The notes under the pieces are model-generated. The model saw nothing but the letters and a program-made list of their open reading frames with translations, made no database searches and was not told where the DNA came from. DNA of 64,000 nt from Catellatospora coxensis (GTDB taxonomy: Bacteria > Actinomycetota > Actinomycetes > Mycobacteriales > Micromonosporaceae), in assembly GCF_016862635.1 (NCBI RefSeq), contig NZ_BONI01000002.1:1-64000 (forward strand), given 5' to 3'. Positions 56,847-64,000 of this stretch are shown piece after piece. Both the position numbers and the translations under genes were made by a program. Each line of letters begins with the position of its first letter. Position 1 is the stretch's first letter.

Positions 56847-58115
56847 TCAGTTGACCTCGTTCTTGACGCGGGTCTCCATCTCCTTGATCGCGTCGTCGAT
56901 CGACTTCTGCTTGGTCATGATCAGCTGGTGTTCCTCGTTGAGGATCGTGTCGACCTTGGCGGTCTTGTCGCTGACCGGCATCTCCGGGTTGATCTTGTCG
57001 GGGGTGAAAGCCTTCTTCGACAGGTCGTCGGTCGGCATGCCGGGCAGCGCGAAGTACTGCTGGCGGATCTCGTCGCTGGAGTATGCCGGGACCACGCCGA
57101 TCCCGGCGATCGCCTTGGCGCCCGCGGCCGAGGCCGCGAACTGGACGAACTTCTCCGCCGCCGCGGCGTGCTTGGCCTTCTTGTTCACCGCGAACGCCGT
57201 CGGCGCGCCGAACGTGGTGATCCCGCTCGCGCCGGTGCGCTGCGGCAGGGGCGCGATGGCCCAGTCCGCGTCGGTGCTGCCCTTCTTCTTCTCCGACAGG
57301 ATCTTCGCGATGTACCAGGTGCCCATCGGCAGCATCGCGGTCTTGCCGGACTCGAACATCGAGGCGTACCCGGTCTTCTGGGTGACCGCGGTGCCGAAGT
57401 CGAGCGTGGCCCCGGCCTCCTGCAGCGCCAGCGCGGTCCTGTACTGGTCGGCGAGGAACTTGTAGTCGCCGCTGAGCTGGTCGCCGCCGGTCTGCGCGGC
57501 GGAGATGGCCTGCACGATCGAGCGCCAGGTGTGCTGGTAGGCGCCGTAGACCTTCTTCTCGCCGGTGCCCGAGGTCAGCTTCTTGGCCAGCTCGACGTAC
57601 TGGTCCCAGGTCAGGTTCGTCGGGTACGGCTGCCCGGCGGCGTCGAACATCTTCTTGTTGTAGTACAGGACCCAGAAGTCCTGCCGGTACGGCAGCGCGT
57701 AGTACTTGTCGCCGTCCTGCTTGTACTGGTCCAGCCCGGCGAGCTTGCCGGCGTCGGCCGACGTGGCCAGCGAGCTGACGTCCTTGAGCTGGCCGCGCCC
57801 GGCGAAGCGCACGTAGTCGGCCAGGGTCTTCATGGTGATGACGTCGGTGGTGTCGCCGCCGGCGAGCATCGTGGTGACCTTGGTCGGGTAGTCGGCGGCG
57901 AGGATGTCGACCGGCTTGATCGTGATGTCGGGGTTCGCCTGGTGGAAAGCGTCGAACAGGGTCTGGAACTCGGGTGTGGAGGCGAGGCTCCACACCGCGA
58001 CGGTGAGCTCTACGGGGCCGCTCTCGGCTTCGTCGCCGCCGGAGCCGCACGCGGCCAGCGGCAGCGCGACTGCCATCGCGAGGCCGACCGCTGCCAGCAT
58101 CTTCCTTCTTTTCAC
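56847..58115 (-). CDS. CUT1 ABC transporter binding lipoprotein
   Basis: 422 residues. The lipoprotein signal is VKRRKMLAAVGLAMAVALPLAAC (lipobox LAAC), with a short Ser/Gly/acidic linker after the Cys. The mature fold is a family 1 solute-binding protein: ELTVAVWSLASTPEFQTLFDAFHQANPDITIKPVD, DVITMKTLADYVRFAGRGQLKDVSSL, YALPYRQDFWVLYYNKKMFDAAG. GTG 58115 is chosen, with AAGGAAGGAA just upstream. A TTG at 58133 would place the ribosome site inside the gene. The substrate is probably an oligosaccharide with uronic acid, judging by neighbours. Confidence 0.92.
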   Translation of the reverse strand: MKRRKMLAAVGLAMAVALPLAACGSGGDEAESGPVELTVAVWSLASTPEFQTLFDAFHQANPDITIKPVDILAADYPTKVTTMLAGGDTTDVITMKTLADYVRFAGRGQLKDVSSLATSADAGKLAGLDQYKQDGDKYYALPYRQDFWVLYYNKKMFDAAGQPYPTNLTWDQYVELAKKLTSGTGEKKVYGAYQHTWRSIVQAISAAQTGGDQLSGDYKFLADQYRTALALQEAGATLDFGTAVTQKTGYASMFESGKTAMLPMGTWYIAKILSEKKKGSTDADWAIAPLPQRTGASGITTFGAPTAFAVNKKAKHAAAAEKFVQFAASAAGAKAIAGIGVVPAYSSDEIRQQYFALPGMPTDDLSKKAFTPDKINPEMPVSDKTAKVDTILNEEHQLIMTKQKSIDDAIKEMETRVKNEVN

Positions 58116-58143
58116 GAACGTTCCTTCCTTCAAGGACGGCCGC

Positions 58144-60249
58144 TCACGCGGCGGAGGATCTGTTCTGTGCGTGGTGGTGCGGGCCGGTCAGCGGCAACGC
58201 CGCCGTCGTGGTGGCCTGGTCGGGCCAGGTGACCCGGACGACCGGCGCGTCCTCGGGCCCCGAGATCTGTGCCAGCGGCCACCGGCCGCCGCCGTTGAGC
58301 GCGAACGCCGCGACGTGCCAGGCCGCCCGCCCCGGTCTGGTCTGCAGCCAGGGAATGGCGGTGTGCTCGGCGATGGGGGTGGCGTCGTGCACGGTGTGCA
58401 CGCCCGCGACGTCGAGGCCGTGCAGGCCGACCGCGGTCGAGGTGAGCGTCGTGCCGACCGCTTCGGCGACGGGCCGGGCCGATCCGTCGACGAGGGGCCC
58501 GGCCGGTCCGCCGGAAACGGGTCGGGGCGCGGCTGTCCCGTCGGATGCGGGTCCCTCCGCCAGGTCCGTCGACACGGCGAGTGCGCCTGCGGCCGGGCGC
58601 GGCCGGGCGACGACAGGGATCGACCGGTCATCGGCGGCTGCCGCCGGAACCGGCCAGCCGCCGACCCGCAGCGCCGTGACCTGCTCCCAACCTGGTGCAC
58701 CGGCCGGGTCGACGTGGATCAGCCGCACCTCCCACGCGCCGCGCACCACGGACACGGTCGTGACGGTCGCCGCGTCGAGGGCGTCGCCCGGATAGCCGGA
58801 GCCGTGGTCCGGGGCGTCGCGGTCCGGCTTGACCCAGTGGCAGCGGGCGCGTGAGGCCAGCACGGCGGCGTCGCCTTCCGCCCGTACGTCCAAGGTGGTG
58901 AAGCCGCTGCGGTGGGTCGCCTCGCCGTGCGTGTCCAGCAGCACCACGGACTGGTCCAGCGGGGAGTCCCAGCCGTCGTCGTCCATCGCGGGCGCGGTCG
59001 CGGTCGAGTAGCCGAGCCGGGCGTACAGCGGCGAGTCGGTGCTGCGGTCGCCGCGGCGGGCGTGGTCGGTGCCGTGGTTGTAGACGCGTACCACCCCGTC
59101 GGCCGCCGTGGCCGACAGCGCCCAGCCGGGGGCGGTGATGACGGCGAGCTGGTCGGCCTGCTCGACGGGCAGCGGCTGCTCGACGGCCGTCCACACCGGA
59201 TGCTCGGCGGGCAGGGCGAGGCCGAGCAGGCCCTTGGACGCCCAGTACGGCGAGCCGGGGCCGGAGTAGCGCTGGGCGATGCGCCGCCACGGATGGAACC
59301 AGCCGAGGGTGAGCAGCCCGTCCTCGTCGGGTGCGCCGCGGTCGGCGAAGTGCTTGACGATCCCGGACGCGGCCCGGCGCAGCAGTCCGGGCGCGAGCGC
59401 GTCGCTGCCCGCGACGGCCCCGGCCCAGAACGGGGCGGCGGCCGCGAAGCGGTAGGCCAGGCTGCGGCCCTGGATCAGCGGCGAGCCGTCCGCGCCGACC
59501 AGGCGCACCGCGTCGAGCAGGTAGCGGTCCAGGCGCCGGGTGTACTCGGGCAGCAGCGGCGCGGCCCGCTCCTGCGCGCCGGCCATCCGGCTCCACATGA
59601 TCGGGTACAGGTGCAGCGCCCAGCCCGCGTAGTGGTCGTAGCTGCGTTCGGGTCCGTCGCAGTACCAGCCGCCGTCGCGGGCGAACGACTCGTGCCGGGC
59701 CAGGTCGGCTTCGATGTCGTCGGGTGACCAGGGTCCGCCGACGGAGGCGAGGAACTGCTCGACGACGATGCGGAACCAGACCCAGTTCGTCTGCGGGTAG
59801 GTGTGGTCGCCGACGACCTGGGCGAGGTAGTCCACGACGCGTGCCTGCACGCCGGCGTCGAGGTTGTCCCACAGCCACGGCCGGGTCAGGTCGAGGATCA
59901 GCGCGATCGACGCCGCCTCCACCTTGGCCTGGCCGTGCTCGCGGGGCGTCACCCAGCGTTCGGGCGAGTGCGGGTCGGTGCCCGCGGCGATGCCCTGCGC
60001 GTAGCGTTCCAGCAGGTTGCCCGGGTCGCGGCCGTGCTCGCCGGCGATCCGGAACCCGGCGAGCAGGAACGTGCGGGCGAAGCCTTCCAGCCCGTCGACG
60101 GCGGTGCCGTAGCCGCCGGGCGCGCCGGGCGGGGTGATCCGCGCCCCGGTCGGCGAGGCGTGCCGCCAGGCGGAGTCGAGCAGGTGGTCGGCCAGCCCGG
60201 CCCATTCGGCGCGGGTCCAACCCGTGTACGGCGAGATCTGCTCGCTCAT
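58144..60249 (-). CDS. DUF2264 family protein, probable glycosidase
   Basis: 701 residues. The N-terminal ~370 residues are the DUF2264 (alpha/alpha)6-type domain: YTGWTRAEWAGLADHLLDSAWRHASPTGARI, GYGTAVDGLEGFARTFLLAGFRIAGE, QTNWVWFRIVVEQFLASVGG, DGGWYCDGPERSYDHYAGWALHLYPIMWSR and DGSPLIQGRSLAYRFAAAAPFWAGA. The C-terminal half is beta-rich, as in similar carbohydrate enzymes. There is no signal peptide, so it is cytoplasmic and would act on imported oligosaccharide. From memory, DUF2264 proteins have been linked to a beta-glucuronidase family (GH154). I hold this loosely. The ATG overlaps the dehydrogenase stop (ATGA). Confidence 0.85.
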   Translation of the reverse strand: MSEQISPYTGWTRAEWAGLADHLLDSAWRHASPTGARITPPGAPGGYGTAVDGLEGFARTFLLAGFRIAGEHGRDPGNLLERYAQGIAAGTDPHSPERWVTPREHGQAKVEAASIALILDLTRPWLWDNLDAGVQARVVDYLAQVVGDHTYPQTNWVWFRIVVEQFLASVGGPWSPDDIEADLARHESFARDGGWYCDGPERSYDHYAGWALHLYPIMWSRMAGAQERAAPLLPEYTRRLDRYLLDAVRLVGADGSPLIQGRSLAYRFAAAAPFWAGAVAGSDALAPGLLRRAASGIVKHFADRGAPDEDGLLTLGWFHPWRRIAQRYSGPGSPYWASKGLLGLALPAEHPVWTAVEQPLPVEQADQLAVITAPGWALSATAADGVVRVYNHGTDHARRGDRSTDSPLYARLGYSTATAPAMDDDGWDSPLDQSVVLLDTHGEATHRSGFTTLDVRAEGDAAVLASRARCHWVKPDRDAPDHGSGYPGDALDAATVTTVSVVRGAWEVRLIHVDPAGAPGWEQVTALRVGGWPVPAAAADDRSIPVVARPRPAAGALAVSTDLAEGPASDGTAAPRPVSGGPAGPLVDGSARPVAEAVGTTLTSTAVGLHGLDVAGVHTVHDATPIAEHTAIPWLQTRPGRAAWHVAAFALNGGGRWPLAQISGPEDAPVVRVTWPDQATTTAALPLTGPHHHAQNRSSAA

Positions 60250-61256
60250 GCGATGACCTCCATCGCTTCGCTGGTGACGGCGTCGATCGGGGGGCGGCCG
60301 TGGACGAGGTGTTCGAGTTCGTCGAGGGCCTGGGCGCTCAGGCGGCGGGTCTCCGAGCCGAGCGACCCGGCGATGTGCGGGGTGATCATGACGTTGGGCA
60401 GCTGGGCCAGCAGGGATCCGGCGGGCAGCGGCTCGGGGTCGGTGACGTCGAGGATGGCGTTGAGCCGGCCGGTGGCGCATTCACGCTCCAGCGCGGCGGT
60501 GTCGAGCACGGCGCCGCGGGCGGTGTTGATGACGGTCGCGCCGTCGGGCAGCAGGGCCAGCTCCCGGGCCCCGATGGCGTGCCGGGTCTGCGGCAGCTCG
60601 GGCAGGTGCAGGGAGACGATGTCGGACGTGGCCAGCAGCTCGTCGAGTTCGACGAGGCGGCCGCCGGCGGCGGCGACGGCGGCCGGGTCGGCGTACGGGT
60701 CGGTGACGAGCACGTGGGCGGTGTCGAGGGTCCGCAGCCGTTCCAGGACGCGGCGGCCGATGCGGGAGAAGCCGACGATGCCGATGGTGCGGCCGTAGTT
60801 GGACAGGTCCTCGCGGTGGTGCACGGCGTCCCAGTCGGCCGGGCGCAGCCGGGACTCGGCGGCCAGCACGTGGGCCTTCTTGCCCGCGAACACGATCGCG
60901 GCGAGGGTGTACTCGGCGACCGGGGTGGCGTTGGCCTCGGCGGCGCTGGTGACCAGGATGCCGCGCCGCCAGATCTCGTCGGAGACGAGGTTGCGCACGC
61001 TGCCGGCGCAGTGCAGCACGGCCCGCAGCCGGGGTGCGGCGGCCAGCCGCTCGGCGGTGAGCCGGGGAGCGCCCCACGAGGTCAGCAGCACCTCGGTCTC
61101 GGCCAGCCGGGCGCGGACGTGCGGGGCGTCGAGGTCGTCGGTCCAGATCGGATCGCCGAGGTCGGCGAGGGTCCGCAGCCGTTGCAGCTCCCGGGGCCCG
61201 AATTGGAGCCGGAACGGTTCGGGCCCCATCACGAGCAGTGCCTGCGGACGGTACAT
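60246..61256 (-). CDS. D-2-hydroxyacid dehydrogenase family protein
   Basis: 336 residues. The NAD-binding fold has TIGIVGFSRIGRRVLERL. The catalytic set is Arg in VINTARGAVLD, Glu in ILDVTDPEPL and His in VMITPHIAGSLG. The N-terminal substrate domain is normal in length. The substrate is probably a 2-hydroxy or 2-keto acid from sugar-acid breakdown, but this is inferred from the locus. It is the first gene of the six-gene leftward operon and is divergent from the hybrid regulator, with which it shares a 331-base control region. Confidence 0.9.
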   Translation of the reverse strand: MYRPQALLVMGPEPFRLQFGPRELQRLRTLADLGDPIWTDDLDAPHVRARLAETEVLLTSWGAPRLTAERLAAAPRLRAVLHCAGSVRNLVSDEIWRRGILVTSAAEANATPVAEYTLAAIVFAGKKAHVLAAESRLRPADWDAVHHREDLSNYGRTIGIVGFSRIGRRVLERLRTLDTAHVLVTDPYADPAAVAAAGGRLVELDELLATSDIVSLHLPELPQTRHAIGARELALLPDGATVINTARGAVLDTAALERECATGRLNAILDVTDPEPLPAGSLLAQLPNVMITPHIAGSLGSETRRLSAQALDELEHLVHGRPPIDAVTSEAMEVIA

Positions 61257-61587
61257 GCGGTGGCCTCTCCCCAGGTTCCCAAGCCTTGCTGATATGTTTG
61301 TTTATGTTCGTTCGAACAGTGCGATGAGTAGACCAGCCCGGAAACTGCACGACAAGGGCCCGTTACAAAGCCGTAACCCGGAACGCGTAGACCTGCGCTT
61401 TTCTTTGTGAACGAATATGTTCGTTTCGAGGGCGACGGAAGGGGATGATGGTGCGAGCAGACCGCTGTCGATACCCGTCCGGGCCGGTCAGGTCCGTCCG
61501 GACGGCGGCATGCCGCGTGCCGTGCCGCCGCCCGCGTCCGTGCACAATCGAGCCCGACGCGCGCGACACCACCGTGGAGGCCAAGCC
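61257..61587. promoter_or_regulatory. divergent control region with TATGTTYGTT repeats
   Basis: TATGTTTGTT at 61293-61302 is directly followed by TATGTTCGTT at 61303-61312, and TATGTTCGTT recurs at 61416-61425. Two of them sit in palindromes: TGTTCG-TT-CGAACA (61305-61318) and AACGAA-TATG-TTCGTT (61410-61425). They are about 110 bases apart, one near each divergent promoter. They are the likely binding sites of the hybrid regulator that follows. The remainder (61430-61587) holds no gene I can support. Confidence 0.7.
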
Positions 61588-62715
61588 GTGACCCTGTCCG
61601 AGCCCCCGCTGCTGCCGGACCAGCGCCGCGAACGGCTCCTGGCCGACCTGCACGCCCACGGCACGCTGCGGGTCAGCGAGATCGCCCGCGCCCTCGGCGT
61701 CACCACCGTCACGGTGCGCCGCGACATCGCCCAGCTCGCCGACGAAGGCGCGATCGAGCGCGTCCACGGTGGAATCCGGCTGCCCCGCGGCGGCGACGGG
61801 CAGCCGCCGTTCAGCGTCGCCGTCGAGGAACCGGGCCGGTCCGTGAGCACCGACGAGGCGTCGCTGCCCGCGGTCGGCATGGTCGTGCCGTCGCTGGACT
61901 ACTACTGGCCGGAGATCGTGCGCGGCGCGCGCGACGCCGCCCCCGACGCCGGGGTGCGCATCGTGCTGCGCGGATCGTCCTACGACGACGTCGCCGACGT
62001 ACGCCGCCAGACCGCCTGGCTGCTGGAGACCGCCGGCATCCAGGGCCTGCTCATCGCCCCGCCCACCATCGGCGACGAGGCCGCGCGCCTCATCGACTGG
62101 CTGGCCGGGCTCGACATCCCGGTGGTGTTCCTCGAACGCACCGCCACCGTCGGCCTGTATCAGGAGCACGTCGAGTCCGTCTCCACCGACCACGCGTTCG
62201 GCGCGAGCCTGGCCGTGCGTCACCTGGCCGCGCGCGGCCACCGCCGGGTCGGTTTCCTGGCCTCGGCCAGCAGCCCGCACACCCCCGCCGTACGGCGCGG
62301 CTGGCAGCAGACCGTCACCGCGATCGGCCTCGAACCCGACGCCCCCGAGCTGATCAGCCCCGATCACCGCGACCCGCGCTGGGACGACGAGATCGACCGC
62401 GGCATCGACGCCTGGCTGGCCAGTGGCACGACCGCGCTGCTGGCGCACTCCGACCGGGAGGCGATCTCGCTGGTCGCCCGCTGCGAGGAGCGCGGCATCC
62501 GGGTCCCGGACGACCTCGCCGTCGTGGCGTTCGACGACGAGGTGGCGGGCCTGGCCAACCCGGCGCTGAGCGCGGTCCGGCCGGCGAAGTACACCATCGG
62601 CGAGAGCGCGATGCAGCTGCTGTCCAAACGCCTGCAGGACCCGGCGCGGCCGGTGCACCGGGTGCTGATCAGCCCGCAGCTGATCGTGCGCGACTCCAGC
62701 GGCCCGCGCGGCTGA
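61588..62715 (+). CDS. hybrid regulator: DeoR-type HTH + LacI-type sensor
   Basis: 375 residues. The N-terminal ~60 residues form a DeoR winged helix (RRERLLADLHAHGTLRVSEIARALGVTTVTVRRDIAQLADEGAIERVHGG). From ~90 a LacI/GalR-type periplasmic-binding fold follows: AVGMVVPSLDYYWPEIVRGARDAA, GIQGLLIAPPT, IPVVFLERTA, GASLAVRHLAARGHRRVGFLAS, LAVVAFDDEVAGLANPALSAVRPAKYTIGE. GTG 61588 has GGAGG 7 bases upstream. An in-frame start at 61417 would add a basic segment without domains. It probably represses the divergent transport operon and its own operon with the heparinase-like gene until an oligosaccharide binds. Confidence 0.9.
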   Translation: MTLSEPPLLPDQRRERLLADLHAHGTLRVSEIARALGVTTVTVRRDIAQLADEGAIERVHGGIRLPRGGDGQPPFSVAVEEPGRSVSTDEASLPAVGMVVPSLDYYWPEIVRGARDAAPDAGVRIVLRGSSYDDVADVRRQTAWLLETAGIQGLLIAPPTIGDEAARLIDWLAGLDIPVVFLERTATVGLYQEHVESVSTDHAFGASLAVRHLAARGHRRVGFLASASSPHTPAVRRGWQQTVTAIGLEPDAPELISPDHRDPRWDDEIDRGIDAWLASGTTALLAHSDREAISLVARCEERGIRVPDDLAVVAFDDEVAGLANPALSAVRPAKYTIGESAMQLLSKRLQDPARPVHRVLISPQLIVRDSSGPRG

Positions 62716-62723
62716 CGGCCGCG

Positions 62724-64000
62724 ATGACCGGCAGCGCCCTTCCCCGCCCGGCGGGCGAGCTGACCTCGCTGCTGCGCGACATCCGCGCCGCGGCCGCCGA
62801 CGACACGATGCCCGAACTGGGCTACCGCGCCTACCGCGACTACTTCGACACCGGCAACCGCCTGCGGTACGAGCGGCGCTACTTCCGCCGCCGCGCCCGG
62901 CTGGCCGCCCGCGCCGCCCAGGCGCTGCTCGACCCGGACACCGACCTCGGGCCGCTGTCGGACACCCTGTGGTCGGTCTGCGACGAGTACACCTGGGCGC
63001 TGCCCGCGCACGTGCGCCACAGCGCCGACCAGGACCGCGGGCCCGAGCAGTGCCTGGACCTGTTCGCCGCGGAGACCGCGCACACCCTCGCCGAGACCGT
63101 GGCCGCCCTCGACGGCCGCCTCGACCGGCGCGTGGCCGACCGGGTCCGCGCCGAGGTAGAGCGCCGCGTCTTCACCCCCTACACCGACCCGCGGCCGCTG
63201 AACTGGGAGGGCTACGCCAACAACTGGGAGGCGGTGTGCGCGGGCGCGGCCGGCATGGCGGCCCTGGCGCTGCTGCGCGGCTCCCCCGCCGACGCCTCCC
63301 GGCTGGCCGCCATGCTCGACCGCAGCCGTGCGGCGATGGACCGCTACCTGGCCGGGTTCGGCGGCGACGGCGGCTGCGCCGAGGGCGTCGACTACTGGGT
63401 CTACGGCTTCGGCTACTTCGTGTACTTCGCCGAGGCGCTGCGCGAGCACACCGGCGAGGACCTGCTCGACTCGGCGAAGGTGGCCCAGATCGCGGCGTTC
63501 CCGCACCGGGTGGCGCTGGGCGGCGGCGCGTACGCCCCCTTCTCGGACGCCTCCGAGCGGCCGTGGCTGCCGGCGGGGCTGCTCACCCGGCTGGCCGAGC
63601 GGTTCGGCACCCCGCCCGCGCGGGTCGTGCCGTCCCTGCACGACGACCACTGCTACCGGTGGGGGCACCTGTCGCGCACCCTCGCCTGGTTCCGGCCGGC
63701 CCTGCCGGAGAGCGCTGTCGAGGCGACGAGTCTCCTGCCCGACCTGGCCTGGGTCGTCAGCCGGGGCCGGTTCGCGTTCGCCGCCAAGGGCGGCCACAAC
63801 GACGAGCCGCACAACCACAACGACCTGGGCCATTTCGTACTGCACACCCGCGGCCGCAGCGTGCTGGACGACCTCGGCGCGGGCGAGTACACCGCGGGCT
63901 ACTTCGGCCCCGACCGATACGACCACCTGCACCCGTCGGCGCGTGGGCACTCCGTGCCGGTCGTCGACGGGCAGGTCCAGCTGCCGGGCCCGGACCGGGT
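62724..64000 (+). CDS. heparinase II/III-family protein, 3' end outside window
   Basis: The open frame runs from ATG 62724 to the window end without a stop (425 codons). The N-terminal helical part (ELTSLLRDIRAAAADDTMPELGYRAYRDYFDTGNRLRYERRYF, NWEGYANNWEAVCAGAAGMAALALL, GCAEGVDYWVYGFGYFVYFAEALREHTG) is an (alpha/alpha) toroid. The beta-sandwich start KGGHNDEPHNHNDLGHFVLHTRGRSVLDDLGAGEYT is the heparinase II/III signature with conserved His and Asn. Such proteins are uronate-polysaccharide lyases or relatives. There is no signal peptide, so it is cytoplasmic. It begins 8 bases after the regulator stop, forming an operon with it. Confidence 0.85.
   Translation, partial: MTGSALPRPAGELTSLLRDIRAAAADDTMPELGYRAYRDYFDTGNRLRYERRYFRRRARLAARAAQALLDPDTDLGPLSDTLWSVCDEYTWALPAHVRHSADQDRGPEQCLDLFAAETAHTLAETVAALDGRLDRRVADRVRAEVERRVFTPYTDPRPLNWEGYANNWEAVCAGAAGMAALALLRGSPADASRLAAMLDRSRAAMDRYLAGFGGDGGCAEGVDYWVYGFGYFVYFAEALREHTGEDLLDSAKVAQIAAFPHRVALGGGAYAPFSDASERPWLPAGLLTRLAERFGTPPARVVPSLHDDHCYRWGHLSRTLAWFRPALPESAVEATSLLPDLAWVVSRGRFAFAAKGGHNDEPHNHNDLGHFVLHTRGRSVLDDLGAGEYTAGYFGPDRYDHLHPSARGHSVPVVDGQVQLPGPDR

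Noticed and set aside
61417-61587. N-terminal extension of the hybrid regulator from an upstream start
   Set aside because: The extension has no domain and no ribosome site, and lies over the operator region. GTG 61588 has GGAGG at the right distance.

Overview
The window is very GC-rich actinobacterial chromosome: GTG starts, stop/start overlaps, probable leaderless genes, and short GAAGGTGCCCTT-type hairpins between convergent genes. The gene content (CUT1 sugar transporters without their own ATPase, many secreted glycosidases, NB-ARC/TPR proteins, an FxS peptide cassette) suggests a filamentous soil actinomycete, most likely Micromonosporaceae. The family assignment is an inference. I saw no insertion sequence, CRISPR array, rRNA or tRNA.

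Layout. (1) 1-3034 is a xylan-related patch: the C-terminal part of a GH43 enzyme, a secreted GH10 xylanase and a NodB-type polysaccharide deacetylase. The promoters share an ACTTTCGG core, with a full CGAAA-N-TTTCG palindrome before the xylanase. (2) 3117-4007 is a lone alpha/beta hydrolase. (3) 4012-25663 is the most unusual part, a ~21.6 kb signalling/immunity-like island. It holds four NB-ARC-type proteins (KGGTGRT ATPase + TIR-like + NB-ARC; EAD2-like + NB-ARC + TPR; HTH-like + NB-ARC + TPR twice) around an FxS ribosomal peptide cassette (fxsA precursor, fxsB radical-SAM/SPASM maturase, separate HExxH protein). It also holds an operon of a lipase-like protein and a 1756-residue caspase-NTPase-WD40 protein. 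The fxsA product ends in two consecutive F-x-S motifs.

(4) 25703-28393 has a two-component system and two small membrane proteins. (5) 28455-35128 is a beta-galactoside utilisation locus: GH42, CUT1 binding protein, two permeases and a divergent LacI regulator with two ATGTTTAC/GTAAACAT operators. (6) 35307-45480 is mixed: a PETase/cutinase-like polyester hydrolase, exonuclease III + DUF72, a beta-lactamase-fold protein that has lost SxxK, an AlkD-like HEAT protein, an ECF sigma factor with its CU044_5270-type partner, a TetR/oxidoreductase pair with three tandem operators, and an unrecognised protein.

(7) 45582-54136 has an ArsR-like regulator, a secreted GH43 with a golvesin-like C-terminal domain, a large secreted subtilase and a second two-component system. 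(8) 54350-64000 is a second polysaccharide locus: 2-hydroxyacid dehydrogenase, DUF2264 protein, CUT1 binding protein, two permeases and a YesL/DUF624 protein in one operon. Divergent to it lie a DeoR-HTH/LacI-type hybrid regulator and a heparinase II/III-family protein cut by the window end. The combination suggests a uronic-acid-containing plant or microbial polysaccharide.

All family assignments come from reading motifs by eye. No database search was possible.
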